The notes beneath the pieces were generated by a model. It did not search any database, was not told where the DNA came from, and saw nothing but the letters and a program-made list of their open reading frames with translations. Of a stretch of 51,999 bases of DNA, positions 23,900-32,990 are shown piece after piece. Numbering within the stretch: position 1 is the stretch's first letter; each line of letters starts with the position of its first letter. A program made the position numbers and the translations under genes. This stretch comes from Melioribacteraceae bacterium (GTDB lineage: Bacteria; Bacteroidota; Ignavibacteria; Ignavibacteriales; Melioribacteraceae): contig BQMY01000124.1 of assembly GCA_022181065.1 (NCBI GenBank), positions 1 through 51,999 on the forward strand, given 5' to 3'.

Positions 23900-25905
23900 T
23901 TTAATACCTCAATTATTTCATCTTTAACACTTTCGCTACTGGAGTTTACGAATAGACTTGTGACTGATTTCATGCTGTTATAGTATATATCAAACCCTAA
24001 CAGTTTATTTTTATAAACAACTAGCATTGCAACCTTGTATTCGGAATGTTTCACAGAAATTACTTTTACATCCAACAATCCTATTTTTTCAATCATCTCG
24101 TTTTTTATTGCTGTGATAAATTCATCATCGTTTTCATTATTTTGAAGAACAAAAATAGATTGATCCAATTTATCCAGTTCCTCTTTTACATCATCCATTT
24201 GGGTATCACTGAAATAATGATGTATCTTTATTTGACCTTCATTATTGAATATAACATCTGTTCTATAATCAGCTATACCATATTGCAGTGAAATTTCAAA
24301 CCTGTAACCTTTTCTCTCGAGGGAGAACCTTACATCTAATGATTGCAACAAATCTGTTAAATAATCTTCCAATCCTTCCGCCAGATTATTAGCATCCTCA
24401 AGCACACAAATATTTGCTGCATTCATTTTTAATATTCCGGGTACCTGTCCCCCTTTTTTAATTTTAATTTTATCGCTAAATATCGATTTTTCCGGGGAGT
24501 TGATTGTATAAAGCTGTTTTTTGCTTCTTGTAATACCGGTGTAGCAATATCGACTGTACATTTCACTGAATCTGTTGCTCTGCTGTTTGAAATCGAAATA
24601 AACATTATCCCATTCTCCACCCTGGGCTTTATGACAAGTAATGGCATATCCATGCTTTATAAATAGCGCGTTATAATATTCGTCATTACGCAAATACTCT
24701 TTAAACTCACTTTTTGTATGTCCGGCGGCTTTAAATCTTTTTTTGAAGTCAACCAGTAGCGCCCGGAGGATATTCTTTTCAATTTTACCATCTGCGCTTT
24801 CAAGAAAATTGTTCAATATTTTCACTTCTTGAAGTAATTTTTGTCCTTCAGGATCTGTATAACTTACTTCAATATTTGTGAATACAAGATTTACAGCCGG
24901 CTCGCCACGGAATTTTATACTTTTTGATTCTCTCTCTTCATCAACATTCTCTACGTAAAGCATTTGTCCGTTCAGAAAGCCGTGTTTGATATTATTTTTG
25001 GAAACAACTATTCTGTCGCCGGGAACAATACTGCTCAAGTTATGAAACAACAGCTCCCTGACCTGCTTGTTATAATTTCTTACAGATGCGTTTGTGTAAG
25101 CAATAATCACAGCTTCATCCGGATTTTCTCTGAACTTTTGAACAAAATCGCCAGCGATATCAAAGTTTGATATTTTTTTAAAATCGTCACCAAATTCGAA
25201 ATCAAGTTTAAAGTAAGTTTCTTCCTTGAGATTGTCTCTAATTGCTGTGGCGTTTTTAAGAATCAGACTTTCACTTTTCTGACGCAGCACCTGAGAAAGT
25301 TCATATGTAGATAATTTACTTTCAAGATTAAATTTCTCATCCATATATTCAGCTGATAGCGCCGGGGATAAATTCATATTCACCGGAGGTAACTGGTAGG
25401 CATCTCCAATAAAGAGCAGCTTATTTTCATTATTTTCACCTGCAAAAATGTATTCAAACAAATCAGTCAGCAAGTAACCCGATCCAAAATAAAGATCATC
25501 ATTGTTCGCGTTATTATCGGAAACCAGCGAAGCCTCATCTACAATGTATAACGTTTTACCCGCTTCTGTTCTGCTGCGTAACCTGAAATGATATGTGACA
25601 TTCCCATTTTTTTCTTCTTCCTCAATTCGATCGTATTTGTAAATCATGGAATGGATCGTGGAGACATTCTCGAATCCTTTTCGTTTTATAATTTCAGCAG
25701 CTCTTGCAGTAGGAGTAGCAATTGAGCTTGAGTAATTATATCTCGAAGTGGCTGATTCGATATAGCTGATCAGTGAAGTTTTACCCGTTCCGGCAGAACC
25801 TGTGAGTATAAAAACTTTTGAGTCGCTCCTGAGAAAGTTTTCAACTTCATATAGCGCTTTTAACTGATCGCTGCTAAGTAATATGTCTGTTTTATCTTTT
25901 TTCAT
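23896..25905 (-). CDS. RecD2-like superfamily 1 helicase
   Basis: A protein of 669 aa. Walker A is GSAGTGKT at 36-43, Walker B DEAS at 123-126, the Q-containing motif III is FIGDAYQLPPV, and the C-terminal UvrD_C_2 block has GYAITCHKAQGGEWDNVYFD then YCYTGITRSKKQLYTIN. This is an SF1B, 5'-3' type helicase core. The last 170 residues are an extra domain I do not recognise (LQSLDVRFSLERKGYRFEIS onward). It starts within about 9 nt of the -10-like box, so its message would be nearly leaderless. It heads a two-gene operon with the TPR/cold-shock gene. Confidence 0.9.
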   Translation of the reverse strand: MKKDKTDILLSSDQLKALYEVENFLRSDSKVFILTGSAGTGKTSLISYIESATSRYNYSSSIATPTARAAEIIKRKGFENVSTIHSMIYKYDRIEEEEKNGNVTYHFRLRSRTEAGKTLYIVDEASLVSDNNANNDDLYFGSGYLLTDLFEYIFAGENNENKLLFIGDAYQLPPVNMNLSPALSAEYMDEKFNLESKLSTYELSQVLRQKSESLILKNATAIRDNLKEETYFKLDFEFGDDFKKISNFDIAGDFVQKFRENPDEAVIIAYTNASVRNYNKQVRELLFHNLSSIVPGDRIVVSKNNIKHGFLNGQMLYVENVDEERESKSIKFRGEPAVNLVFTNIEVSYTDPEGQKLLQEVKILNNFLESADGKIEKNILRALLVDFKKRFKAAGHTKSEFKEYLRNDEYYNALFIKHGYAITCHKAQGGEWDNVYFDFKQQSNRFSEMYSRYCYTGITRSKKQLYTINSPEKSIFSDKIKIKKGGQVPGILKMNAANICVLEDANNLAEGLEDYLTDLLQSLDVRFSLERKGYRFEISLQYGIADYRTDVIFNNEGQIKIHHYFSDTQMDDVKEELDKLDQSIFVLQNNENDDEFITAIKNEMIEKIGLLDVKVISVKHSEYKVAMLVVYKNKLLGFDIYYNSMKSVTSLFVNSSSESVKDEIIEVLK

Positions 25906-25913
25906 GTGTACAT

Positions 25914-25945
25914 ATATAAGAGAGCACGCCGGAGAATATTTCCAA
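25914..25945 (-). promoter_or_regulatory. Shared CRISPR-operon promoter motif, copy 4 (helicase operon)
   Basis: On the minus strand: TTTTTTGGAA (TTGGAA at 25940-25945), 20 nt, TTATAT (25914-25919), preceded by CTC. The helicase ATG begins at 25905, only 8 nt beyond the box. Confidence 0.7.
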
Positions 25946-26033
25946 AAAATAATCTAAAAATATTTTGTTCCGCAGAATAGACGGTCGGGAAATATCGTCT
26001 TAGCAAGTTATACTAATTATTGAGAGGATACGG

Positions 26034-26141
26034 ATGAACGAAACTAAACCTTTGCAAAATTTGATTTGCAGGTCTCCCCGGGAACAGACTGACTCTTTAA
26101 CCGAATACAGTTATAATAAAAGAATCTCACCCGTTAATTGA
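26034..26141 (+). CDS. Possible small ORF (35 aa)
   Basis: An ATG at 26034 with GAGAGG eight bases upstream opens 35 codons (MNETKPLQNLICRSP...) ending in TGA. There is no family match I recognise and no neighbour context. The remainder of 25946-26308 shows only an AT-rich stretch upstream (TTATACTAATTATTG near 26008) that could be a promoter. It could equally be chance. Confidence 0.25.
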   Translation: MNETKPLQNLICRSPREQTDSLTEYSYNKRISPVN

Positions 26142-26270
26142 TCGAACAACTGAAACCAAGCACAAAGCGTCGAAGACATCACAAAAAAACCATCGATCAT
26201 TTTTGCAATAGCTACCACCCAAAACAGGGCTAAATTGGGATAAAACCGGAGATTTGCCCAAATCCTTTAA

Positions 26271-26306
26271 AACAAAAAACCTCAAAAACAAACTGTTTTC
26301 GAGGTT
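26271..26306 (-). terminator. Terminator of tRNA-Lys
   Basis: On the minus strand, AACCTC and GAGGTT (26278-26283 / 26301-26306) with AAAACA/TGTTTT form a stem followed by a T-rich run. It starts three bases past the tRNA CCA end. Confidence 0.7.
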
Positions 26307-26308
26307 CT

Positions 26309-26384
26309 TGGTGCACCCTGCCGGGCTCGAACCGGCGACCTGTTGATTAAGAGTCAAATGCTCTACCAACTGAGCTAAGGGTGC
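26309..26384 (-). tRNA. tRNA-Lys (anticodon CTT)
   Basis: A 76-nt cloverleaf on the minus strand. The acceptor stem is GCACCCT/AGGGTGC, the D-arm AGCTCAGTTGGTAGAGC, the anticodon loop CTCTTAA giving anticodon CTT, and the T-arm GCCGGTTCGAGCCCGGC. The 3' CCA is encoded (26309-26311). Confidence 0.96.
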
Positions 26385-26464
26385 GGTGTTAAAATAATTA
26401 AATTTGGTAAATCTTCAAAAATATTTAATATTGCACTCCTCTTTTGCAACCTTTGAGCAACAAT

Positions 26465-27373
26465 ATGATTACACGAATAATATTTGGAATATTACTATTT
26501 TTTTATCTATCCGGATGCGACAATACAAATCAGGATAAATCCAATGATATTAAATCGGGAGAACTCGCCGTAGTCGATGACCTCGGAGATACTCTTTATT
26601 TTAATCAGCCGCCCGCAAAAATCGTAACTCTCGCCCCGAACCTCACCGAAATCATTTACGCTCTCGGCGCGGGTGACAGGCTTGTCGGGAACACCAAATT
26701 CTGCAATTACCCTCCGGAGGCAGTCGATATTCAAAACGTCGGGGATTTACTCACCGTTAATTATGAACTGATATCCGCAATTAAACCTGATCTTATCTTC
26801 ATCACTATCGAGGGAAATAAAAAGGAAGTTTATGACCGACTCAAACAACTCGGGAATAAAGTCTTTATCTCCAATCCCAGGGATTACGAAGGAATAAAAA
26901 AAACTTTAAGCGATATCGCCCTCATTACCGGAAAAACCCACATAGCTGATTCCCTTATCAAAGTTTGGGATCAGGATGTTGAGAAATGCCGTTCAGCTAA
27001 CTTTTACAAAAATTCGCTTAATGTAATGTTTATGGTTTCCGCGAATCCGGTGATGCTTGCGGGTGAAAATACTTTTGTAAATGAATACCTGAAAATGTTG
27101 GGGTTAAAGAATATTGCGGTCGGAGTGCCAATGAACTATCCTCTATTCTCTCGAGAGAAAATTTACGATATAGACCCCGACTTTATTTTTTATCCCGGGA
27201 TGGAGAAAAATGTAAAGGAAAATGTTGTCGGATTATATCCCGAATGGAGAGAACTGAGGGTGTTCAGAGAGGATAACTTTATTACGCTTGACCCTGATCT
27301 CTTTTACAGACCCGGTCCCAGATTTACAGAAGCGTTAAAAGAATTAAAGAATGTTATTGATCGTCGTCTGTAA
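26465..27373 (+). CDS. ABC transporter substrate-binding lipoprotein (BtuF-like)
   Basis: A protein of 302 aa from the ATG at 26465; a longer in-frame start (26444) would add seven residues before the signal. The signal MITRIIFGILLFFYLSGC is a lipoprotein signal with lipobox LSGC and Cys18. The mature protein has VVDDLGDTLYFNQPPAKIV and TLAPNLTEIIYALGAGDRLVG, the hallmark of periplasmic B12 or iron-chelate binding proteins. No permease or ATPase genes are adjacent, so it probably works with components elsewhere. Its 3' end overlaps the convergent gene at 27354 by 20 bp. Confidence 0.9.
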   Translation: MITRIIFGILLFFYLSGCDNTNQDKSNDIKSGELAVVDDLGDTLYFNQPPAKIVTLAPNLTEIIYALGAGDRLVGNTKFCNYPPEAVDIQNVGDLLTVNYELISAIKPDLIFITIEGNKKEVYDRLKQLGNKVFISNPRDYEGIKKTLSDIALITGKTHIADSLIKVWDQDVEKCRSANFYKNSLNVMFMVSANPVMLAGENTFVNEYLKMLGLKNIAVGVPMNYPLFSREKIYDIDPDFIFYPGMEKNVKENVVGLYPEWRELRVFREDNFITLDPDLFYRPGPRFTEALKELKNVIDRRL

Positions 27374-27581
27374 ACTCAATTTCATCATCAATGATATATA
27401 GTTTTGAGCATTTGTCACCCTTAAATTTGCCGTCTTCTTTGCATCGCTCAAAATTCGACTTAACTTCGTCCAAACTTTTACCGGAAAGATGAAAATGTGT
27501 TAATTCCTCACCGCATTCTGTACAGAATTCGGTTCTTTCAGCAATCTCATCTCTATCTATTTTTTGTTTTTTTCGTCCCAT
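27354..27581 (-). CDS. Small conserved-looking cysteine-containing protein
   Basis: A protein of 75 aa, highly charged, with CTECG (a CxxC pair) and two later cysteines (C47, C57 region), which could bind zinc. There is no signal peptide and I recognise no family. It starts 4 nt after the stop of the upstream membrane protein gene, so the two are a leftward pair. The acidic tail (EFTDDDQ) overlaps the 3' end of the BtuF-like gene. Confidence 0.6.
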   Translation of the reverse strand: MGRKKQKIDRDEIAERTEFCTECGEELTHFHLSGKSLDEVKSNFERCKEDGKFKGDKCSKLYIIDDEIEFTDDDQ

Positions 27582-27585
27582 TTAA

Positions 27586-27894
27586 CTATTTAGGCTGCCA
27601 GTCAATTCCATCGCAAGGCACATATTGTTCCGTCGGGTGTTCATCATGCTTCATACACAATACAGCCGTTTCATCAAAATGTTTACAATTTGAACAAAGA
27701 GTATCCAGTATCACTTTTTTATTTTTTTCGTAAAAAATCTTGTATTGCAATATAGCCGGATGAATTACAATCACATAAACGGACATTATTCCTACCGTCC
27801 ACCAGTATTTATATTCCATATATTCCAGCAAAAACCACAACGCAGGAATTAAAATGGCAATTCTAACCAATCCCCAAAAAACAATATGACCCAT
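27586..27894 (-). CDS. Small membrane protein with cysteine-rich tail
   Basis: A protein of 102 aa. Two hydrophobic segments (IVFWGLVRIAILIPALWFLL and WWTVGIMSVYVIVIHPAIL) are followed by a soluble tail with CSNCKHF, a further C and a CDG, spaced like a small metal-binding knuckle. The family is unknown. It is the first gene of the leftward pair with the 75-aa protein and is divergent from the glycosyltransferase operon. Confidence 0.65.
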   Translation of the reverse strand: MGHIVFWGLVRIAILIPALWFLLEYMEYKYWWTVGIMSVYVIVIHPAILQYKIFYEKNKKVILDTLCSNCKHFDETAVLCMKHDEHPTEQYVPCDGIDWQPK

Positions 27895-28060
27895 TAAACT
27901 TTTATTTTTCGCTAAATCTAATACTATGTTAAGCCAGAATCAATAATTAAATAAATGGGTGCCCCTCAAATTGATTTTAGCCTATTATTACATTAAATTT
28001 AGTAAATTGAATAAATGTGATAACTTCCGAAAACAAACATGTTTAGTGTGAACCAATAGT

Positions 28061-29164
28061 ATGGCAAATGAAGAAAATGTAACAAACGAGAATAAACCGG
28101 AGAAGCAAACGGATAATAACGCTTCAGATAATCAGCAGAAAAAGCAGCAGCCAAATCGTCAACGAAAACCTCAGACTCGCCGCCGACAATATAACAGGAG
28201 AAGAAGTTCAGGACCTCCAAAGAAAAAAGGGCCTGTTTTCAAAAAAATTTCTGTGGTGATCCCTCTTTATAATGAGGAAGAATCTTTACGACCACTCTTC
28301 AACGAAATTAAAAAAGCGGTGAAACCCCTCAAGCAGGATCATGAAATAATTTTTGTGGATGATGGTTCAAACGATAAAAGTCTCGAAGTTATTAAAAATC
28401 TTGCTTCCGGAGATAATAAAATCAAGTATCTCAGTTTCAGGAAAAACTATGGGAAATCGGCTGCGCTTCATGTTGGATTTCAGGAAGTCACCGGAGATGT
28501 GACAATCACAATGGATGCCGATCTGCAGGATGATCCCGCGGAAATCCCGAACCTGATTGCCAAGCTTGAAGAAGGTTTCGACCTCGTTTCCGGCTGGAAG
28601 AAAAAAAGATACGACCCGTTCATCAAACGTACCACCTCAAAGTTTTTCAATTATGTCACGAAAGTCTCATCGAATATTGACATACACGATTTTAACTGCG
28701 GACTAAAAGCATATCGTTCTGAAGTTGTGAAAAGCATCAAAGTTTATGGCGAACTTCACAGATATATTCCGGTACTCGCTGCGTGGGAAGGTTTCAAAAT
28801 ATCCGAAATCCCGGTTCTCCATCATCCACGTCGTTATGGCAAAACCAAATTTGGTATAAGCCGGTTTTTCAAAGGCTTTGTTGACCTTATCACCGTAATC
28901 TTTACAACAAGATATATCCGTCGCCCGATGCATCTTTTCGGCTTCCTTGGCGCGCTTTCATTTTTACTGGGTCTTATTGTAAATATATATCTCAGTATTT
29001 CCTGGTTTGTGCATCATATTTCACTAAGCAACAGACCATTACTCTTCCTCGGTATGTTACTGATTATTGTTGGAGTGCAGTTCTTCTCAGTCGGGTTACT
29101 GGGTGAAATGATGGTACATAACGCCAAAGATGAACGGGATTATTCTATAAAGGACAAAAACTAA
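28061..29164 (+). CDS. GT2 family glycosyltransferase, polyprenyl-phosphate type
   Basis: A protein of 367 aa. The first 60 residues are a low-complexity, basic and Gln-rich tail (RQRKPQTRRRQYNRRR) that is unusual for the family. The GT2 core starts at ISVVIPLYNEEES, with FVDDGSND and the metal-binding MDADLQDDP. Two transmembrane segments at the C-terminus (LFGFLGALSFLLGLIVNIYL and LLFLGMLLIIVGVQFFSVGL) match dolichyl/undecaprenyl-phosphate sugar synthases such as DPM1 or GtrB. It starts a three-gene operon with a GT4 enzyme and a YfhO protein, all likely acting on lipid-linked or envelope sugars. Confidence 0.9.
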   Translation: MANEENVTNENKPEKQTDNNASDNQQKKQQPNRQRKPQTRRRQYNRRRSSGPPKKKGPVFKKISVVIPLYNEEESLRPLFNEIKKAVKPLKQDHEIIFVDDGSNDKSLEVIKNLASGDNKIKYLSFRKNYGKSAALHVGFQEVTGDVTITMDADLQDDPAEIPNLIAKLEEGFDLVSGWKKKRYDPFIKRTTSKFFNYVTKVSSNIDIHDFNCGLKAYRSEVVKSIKVYGELHRYIPVLAAWEGFKISEIPVLHHPRRYGKTKFGISRFFKGFVDLITVIFTTRYIRRPMHLFGFLGALSFLLGLIVNIYLSISWFVHHISLSNRPLLFLGMLLIIVGVQFFSVGLLGEMMVHNAKDERDYSIKDKN

Positions 29165-29185
29165 GGGAAGAATTCCTTACTTTTT

Positions 29186-30307
29186 ATGAAAATTTCAATC
29201 TTATCCGCCGCATATCCTTTCAGGGGCGGTATAGCTAATTTTGCGGCGCTCCTTTATAAAGAACTGGTCAAGGAAAATGACGTGAAGGTATTTACTTTCA
29301 CGCGCCAATATCCGTCCTTGCTATTTCCGGGTAAAACCCAGCTTGAAACAGATAAATCCGCTCTTGCGATTCCTTCCGAAAGAGTGCTCGATTCTATAAA
29401 TCCGCTTTCATGGATTAAAACCGGTAACCTGATAAAAAAAGAACGACCCGATTATTTGATAATCAAATACTGGATGCCTTTTTTTGCGCCGGCTTTTGGT
29501 AAAATTGCCAGAATTGTAAAATCGAACGGTCATACAAAAATTGTGGCGGTTTGCCATAATATCGTTCCGCATGAAACAAAACCCGGTGATATCACATTTA
29601 CCAAATACTTCTTCAACTCAGTTGATAAATTTGTAATTCTTTCCCATACAGTTGAAAACGATCTCAAACAGATAAAACCTTCGGCTGATTATTCAGTACT
29701 ATATCATCCCGTGTATTCACACTTTGGTGAGTTAGTTGATCGGAAAACCGCATTAAATAAATTGAATATCTCTGATAAAAAGAATCTTCTTTTTTTCGGA
29801 TTTATCCGCGAATACAAGGGGCTCGATATCCTGATCAAAGCATGTGCCCTCCTGAAAGATAAACTCGATTTCAACCTCCTCATCGCCGGAGAGTTTTACT
29901 CGGATGAAGAGAAATATAAAGATCTGATTAAGAAAAATAATCTCGAATCACAGATTCATCTATTCAACGATTTTATCCCTTCAGATGATGTTAAATATTA
30001 TTTTTCAGCGTCTGACGTGGTTGTCCTGCCATATCGCTCGGCAACCCAGAGCGGGATAGTACAGGCAGCGTATAACTTCTATAAACCGGTTATCGCAACC
30101 AGAGTGGGCGGACTTTCAGAAATTGTCAAGCACGAAGAAAATGGTCTGCTCGTCGAACCTGAAAACCCCGAAGCCCTCGCGGAAGCAATTATAGACTATT
30201 TTAACTCTCAAAAAGAAGTTATATTCACCTCTAAAATCAGGGAATTCCAGGAACTTTTCTCCTGGGAACGGTTCAACTCACTGTTCACACAATTTCTTAA
30301 TAAGTAA
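29186..30307 (+). CDS. GT4 family glycosyltransferase
   Basis: A protein of 373 aa starting MKISILSAAYPFRGGIAN, a GT-B fold N-terminus with a glycine-rich loop. The C-terminal half has LLFFGFIREYKGLDILIKA, LIAGEFYSDEEKY, and the nucleotide-sugar binding YRSATQSGIVQAAYNFYKPV with VGGLSEIV and ENGLLVEPENPEALAEAI. This is a retaining GT4 enzyme. It is soluble or peripheral. It lies between the GT2 and YfhO genes with short gaps (21 and 20 bp). Confidence 0.92.
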   Translation: MKISILSAAYPFRGGIANFAALLYKELVKENDVKVFTFTRQYPSLLFPGKTQLETDKSALAIPSERVLDSINPLSWIKTGNLIKKERPDYLIIKYWMPFFAPAFGKIARIVKSNGHTKIVAVCHNIVPHETKPGDITFTKYFFNSVDKFVILSHTVENDLKQIKPSADYSVLYHPVYSHFGELVDRKTALNKLNISDKKNLLFFGFIREYKGLDILIKACALLKDKLDFNLLIAGEFYSDEEKYKDLIKKNNLESQIHLFNDFIPSDDVKYYFSASDVVVLPYRSATQSGIVQAAYNFYKPVIATRVGGLSEIVKHEENGLLVEPENPEALAEAIIDYFNSQKEVIFTSKIREFQELFSWERFNSLFTQFLNK

Positions 30308-30327
30308 ACAGATTTACAGGAAAATAA

Positions 30328-32877
30328 ATGGCAAAAGAGAAAAAGAAACGCACTGAAACCAATTCCAAAAGTAATCAGAAAGAATCATTTTTTAACAAAT
30401 TCAGCATAAGCTCTTTTATTCCGCCAAAATATCAAACTCTCGCTCTCCTTGGCGTGATTCTGCTGGTCTTTTTGATCTACTTCAGTCCGATGTATTTCAG
30501 CGGTCAGACTTTTCGCTCACCCGATATCATAACCAGTAAAAGTATCAGTTCATTTGTTGAAAATGAACGCGAAGATTTTACACTTTGGTATCCTTACATA
30601 TTTGGTGGTATGCCCGCATATGGTCTCGCGACAGATTCCAAATGGTTCAACCTTCTCTGGATGGGCATCTCAACAGTTCGTTCGGTTTTTACAGCTCCAT
30701 TCGCCGCAGATTATTCCCGATGGACGTTTTACCTTCTTCTCCTTGCCATTAACACATTTTTCCTTGTGAATTATCTCACGAAGAACAAGTTGATAGGATT
30801 ATTCGCGTCTCTTGCAACATCCTTCAGTACGGGTCTGATTCTTTTCCTTTTCATCGGGCACGTTACGAAACTCACGGCACTGGCTTTTTATCCCCTGATC
30901 TTTCTGATGATCCTGCATTTCAGGGATAAAATTAAATTACTCGATTTTGCCCTCCTCGTTATGGCTATTCACTTGTCATTTCAGGGGTGGCATGTTCAGA
31001 TTATTTATTACTCCGCCCTCGCTGTAGGATTGTATTTCATTTATAATATCAGTCGTTCATTCATCATTAAAAATAAAATTGAGGGGAAACAATATATCAA
31101 ATCCGCACTGGTCTATTCCGGAGCGTTTATTATTGCAATCCTTATTCAGTCGGATAACCTCACTCAGGTTTATGAGTATAACGAATACTCAACAAGAGGC
31201 ACCGAAAGCATCGTTGACCTTCAGCAAGGGAAAACCGGCTCACAGTCCGATAGCGATTTTTATAACTACGCTACCAACTGGTCATTCTCGCCCGGTGAAG
31301 TGCTTACTTTTATTGTCCCCTCATTCTACGGCTTCGGAAATGTTGAATATGTTGGTCCGTTAACACAAAATCGACCAACTGAAATAAACACATATTTCGG
31401 ACAAATGCCTTTTGTCGATGTGGCTATGTACATGGGCGCTGTGGTCTTTTTCTTTGCTCTTTTCGGAGCTTACGCAAATCGCAAGAATTCTTTCGTTCAA
31501 TTTCTTATCATCCTTAGTGTTCTTGCGCTCCTGATCTCATTTGGAAGAACTTTCCCTCTATTTTATGATTTGATGTTTTACTACTTCCCGTTTTTCGACA
31601 AGTTCCGCGTACCCTCTATGGTGCTGATCATGGTACAATTGAGTATGCCCGTACTTGCGGCATTCGGATTAAAAAGTATCATCGAAATGAAAAACAATGG
31701 TGATGTTCAGTTAAGAAAAATCCTGCAATATTCAGCATATGCGTTTACAGCTATTTTTATTATTTCAATAATTGGCAGCGGTACTATCGCTGATTGGTTT
31801 AAGGGACATATTTCAGAGAACGTAGCGATGTATAAATCGCAGCAAGCCCGCCAGTTTAACGCACTTGCTGATTTTATCGCCAAAATGTTTGTTAATGACC
31901 TTCTTGTTGTTTTCGGGCTACTGACAACAACTTTCTGGATAGCTCTTGGTTACGTAAGAGGTAAAGTTAGCGCCGACTTCATGATGATCATACTAATTGC
32001 GGCGGTATTATTTGACCTCATCCGCATAGACAACCGCGCGGCAAAATATCAGGATGAAGATAATGTTGATAATCTCTTCAACAAACCTGACTATGTACAG
32101 ATTATCGAAAAGCAAAACGACACCCAGCCATTCCGAATTTTCAACATGAAACAGGATGGCTCAATGGGAGCGTTCAACCAGAATCAAAACTTCAACGCGT
32201 ATTTCGGTCTGCAGGATTTTTACGGCTACTCATCTATCAAGCCCCGTACTTATCAGGATTTTATGGATGTAGTCGGACCGGTAAACCACAAACTCTGGAA
32301 TATGCTTAACGTAAAATATATCATCATGGATAAACCCAACATGCTGCCCGGACTTATACAGGTAGGTAAAGGTGATAAATCGTATGTTTACGAAAACGCC
32401 ACAGTTTTACCAAGAGCGTTTTTTGTCGATTCAACTGCGCAGATGGATAATTTCCAATTTCTACAGATGGTCAAACAATCTGTTTTTAACCCCAATCAAG
32501 TTGCTTATACACACGGGTATGATCTCGAAGTGGACAAACCGGATAGCACCACATACGTTACTGTAAAAGATTATAAAGATGAGAAGATAGTCCTTGAAGC
32601 GACAGCTTCCGGGAATAACTTGTTATTCCTCGGTGACACCTATTATCCCAAAGGATGGACCGCCACTATCGATGGCAATGAGACAGACATCTATCGCGTT
32701 AATCACGGTTACCGCGCTATTATAGTTCCTGAAGGCAAACATGAGATCATATTCAACTATTTACCGACATCCTGGGTGATATCGAAATATCTTGCTCTCA
32801 TTTTCAGTACGCTTGTAGTTGGAATGATATTATTCGGACTTTATCAAAAATTCGGCAGCAAAAAAGAAGAAATTTAA
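30328..32877 (+). CDS. YfhO family integral membrane protein
   Basis: A protein of 849 aa with about a dozen hydrophobic helices, a basic cytoplasmic start (MAKEKKKRTETNSK) and a soluble C-terminal domain ending in a last helix (ALIFSTLVVGMILFGLY). The region FLGDTYYPKGWTATIDG and RVNHGYRAIIVPEGKHEI is the usual YfhO C-terminal block. YfhO proteins are thought to be GT-C-like transferases linked to polymer glycosylation. GGAAA precedes the ATG. It follows two glycosyltransferase genes, supporting an envelope glycosylation role. Confidence 0.9.
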   Translation: MAKEKKKRTETNSKSNQKESFFNKFSISSFIPPKYQTLALLGVILLVFLIYFSPMYFSGQTFRSPDIITSKSISSFVENEREDFTLWYPYIFGGMPAYGLATDSKWFNLLWMGISTVRSVFTAPFAADYSRWTFYLLLLAINTFFLVNYLTKNKLIGLFASLATSFSTGLILFLFIGHVTKLTALAFYPLIFLMILHFRDKIKLLDFALLVMAIHLSFQGWHVQIIYYSALAVGLYFIYNISRSFIIKNKIEGKQYIKSALVYSGAFIIAILIQSDNLTQVYEYNEYSTRGTESIVDLQQGKTGSQSDSDFYNYATNWSFSPGEVLTFIVPSFYGFGNVEYVGPLTQNRPTEINTYFGQMPFVDVAMYMGAVVFFFALFGAYANRKNSFVQFLIILSVLALLISFGRTFPLFYDLMFYYFPFFDKFRVPSMVLIMVQLSMPVLAAFGLKSIIEMKNNGDVQLRKILQYSAYAFTAIFIISIIGSGTIADWFKGHISENVAMYKSQQARQFNALADFIAKMFVNDLLVVFGLLTTTFWIALGYVRGKVSADFMMIILIAAVLFDLIRIDNRAAKYQDEDNVDNLFNKPDYVQIIEKQNDTQPFRIFNMKQDGSMGAFNQNQNFNAYFGLQDFYGYSSIKPRTYQDFMDVVGPVNHKLWNMLNVKYIIMDKPNMLPGLIQVGKGDKSYVYENATVLPRAFFVDSTAQMDNFQFLQMVKQSVFNPNQVAYTHGYDLEVDKPDSTTYVTVKDYKDEKIVLEATASGNNLLFLGDTYYPKGWTATIDGNETDIYRVNHGYRAIIVPEGKHEIIFNYLPTSWVISKYLALIFSTLVVGMILFGLYQKFGSKKEEI

Positions 32878-32887
32878 CAAAACCGTA

Positions 32888-32909
32888 GAGACGCGATATA
32901 TCGCGTCTC
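32888..32909. repeat. Perfect 22-nt palindrome after yfhO
   Basis: GAGACGCGATA meets its exact reverse complement TATCGCGTCTC with no loop, followed by AGTTTGTTT. The sequence resembles the GTAGAGACGCG-type palindrome scattered in many genomes, and it may act as the operon's terminator. Confidence 0.6.
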
Positions 32910-32936
32910 AGTTTGTTTAAGACTTGATTTGTAAAG

Positions 32937-32990
32937 AGTCCTCCTTTGAAGGAGGTGGATTTCGACGATAGTCGAAAGACGGAGGATGAT
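32937..32990. repeat. Dispersed palindromic repeat, family B, copy 2
   Basis: AGTCCTCCTTTGAAGGAGG to GACGGAGGATGAT, nearly the same as 381-431 and sharing its right flank (CATTGGGT ... TTTTGGTCATCCCCTC). Confidence 0.75.

Noticed and set aside
26127-26369. Minus-strand frame of 80 aa with QVAGSSPAGCTK
   Set aside because: This is the well-known spurious translation of a tRNA gene; it covers tRNA-Lys.
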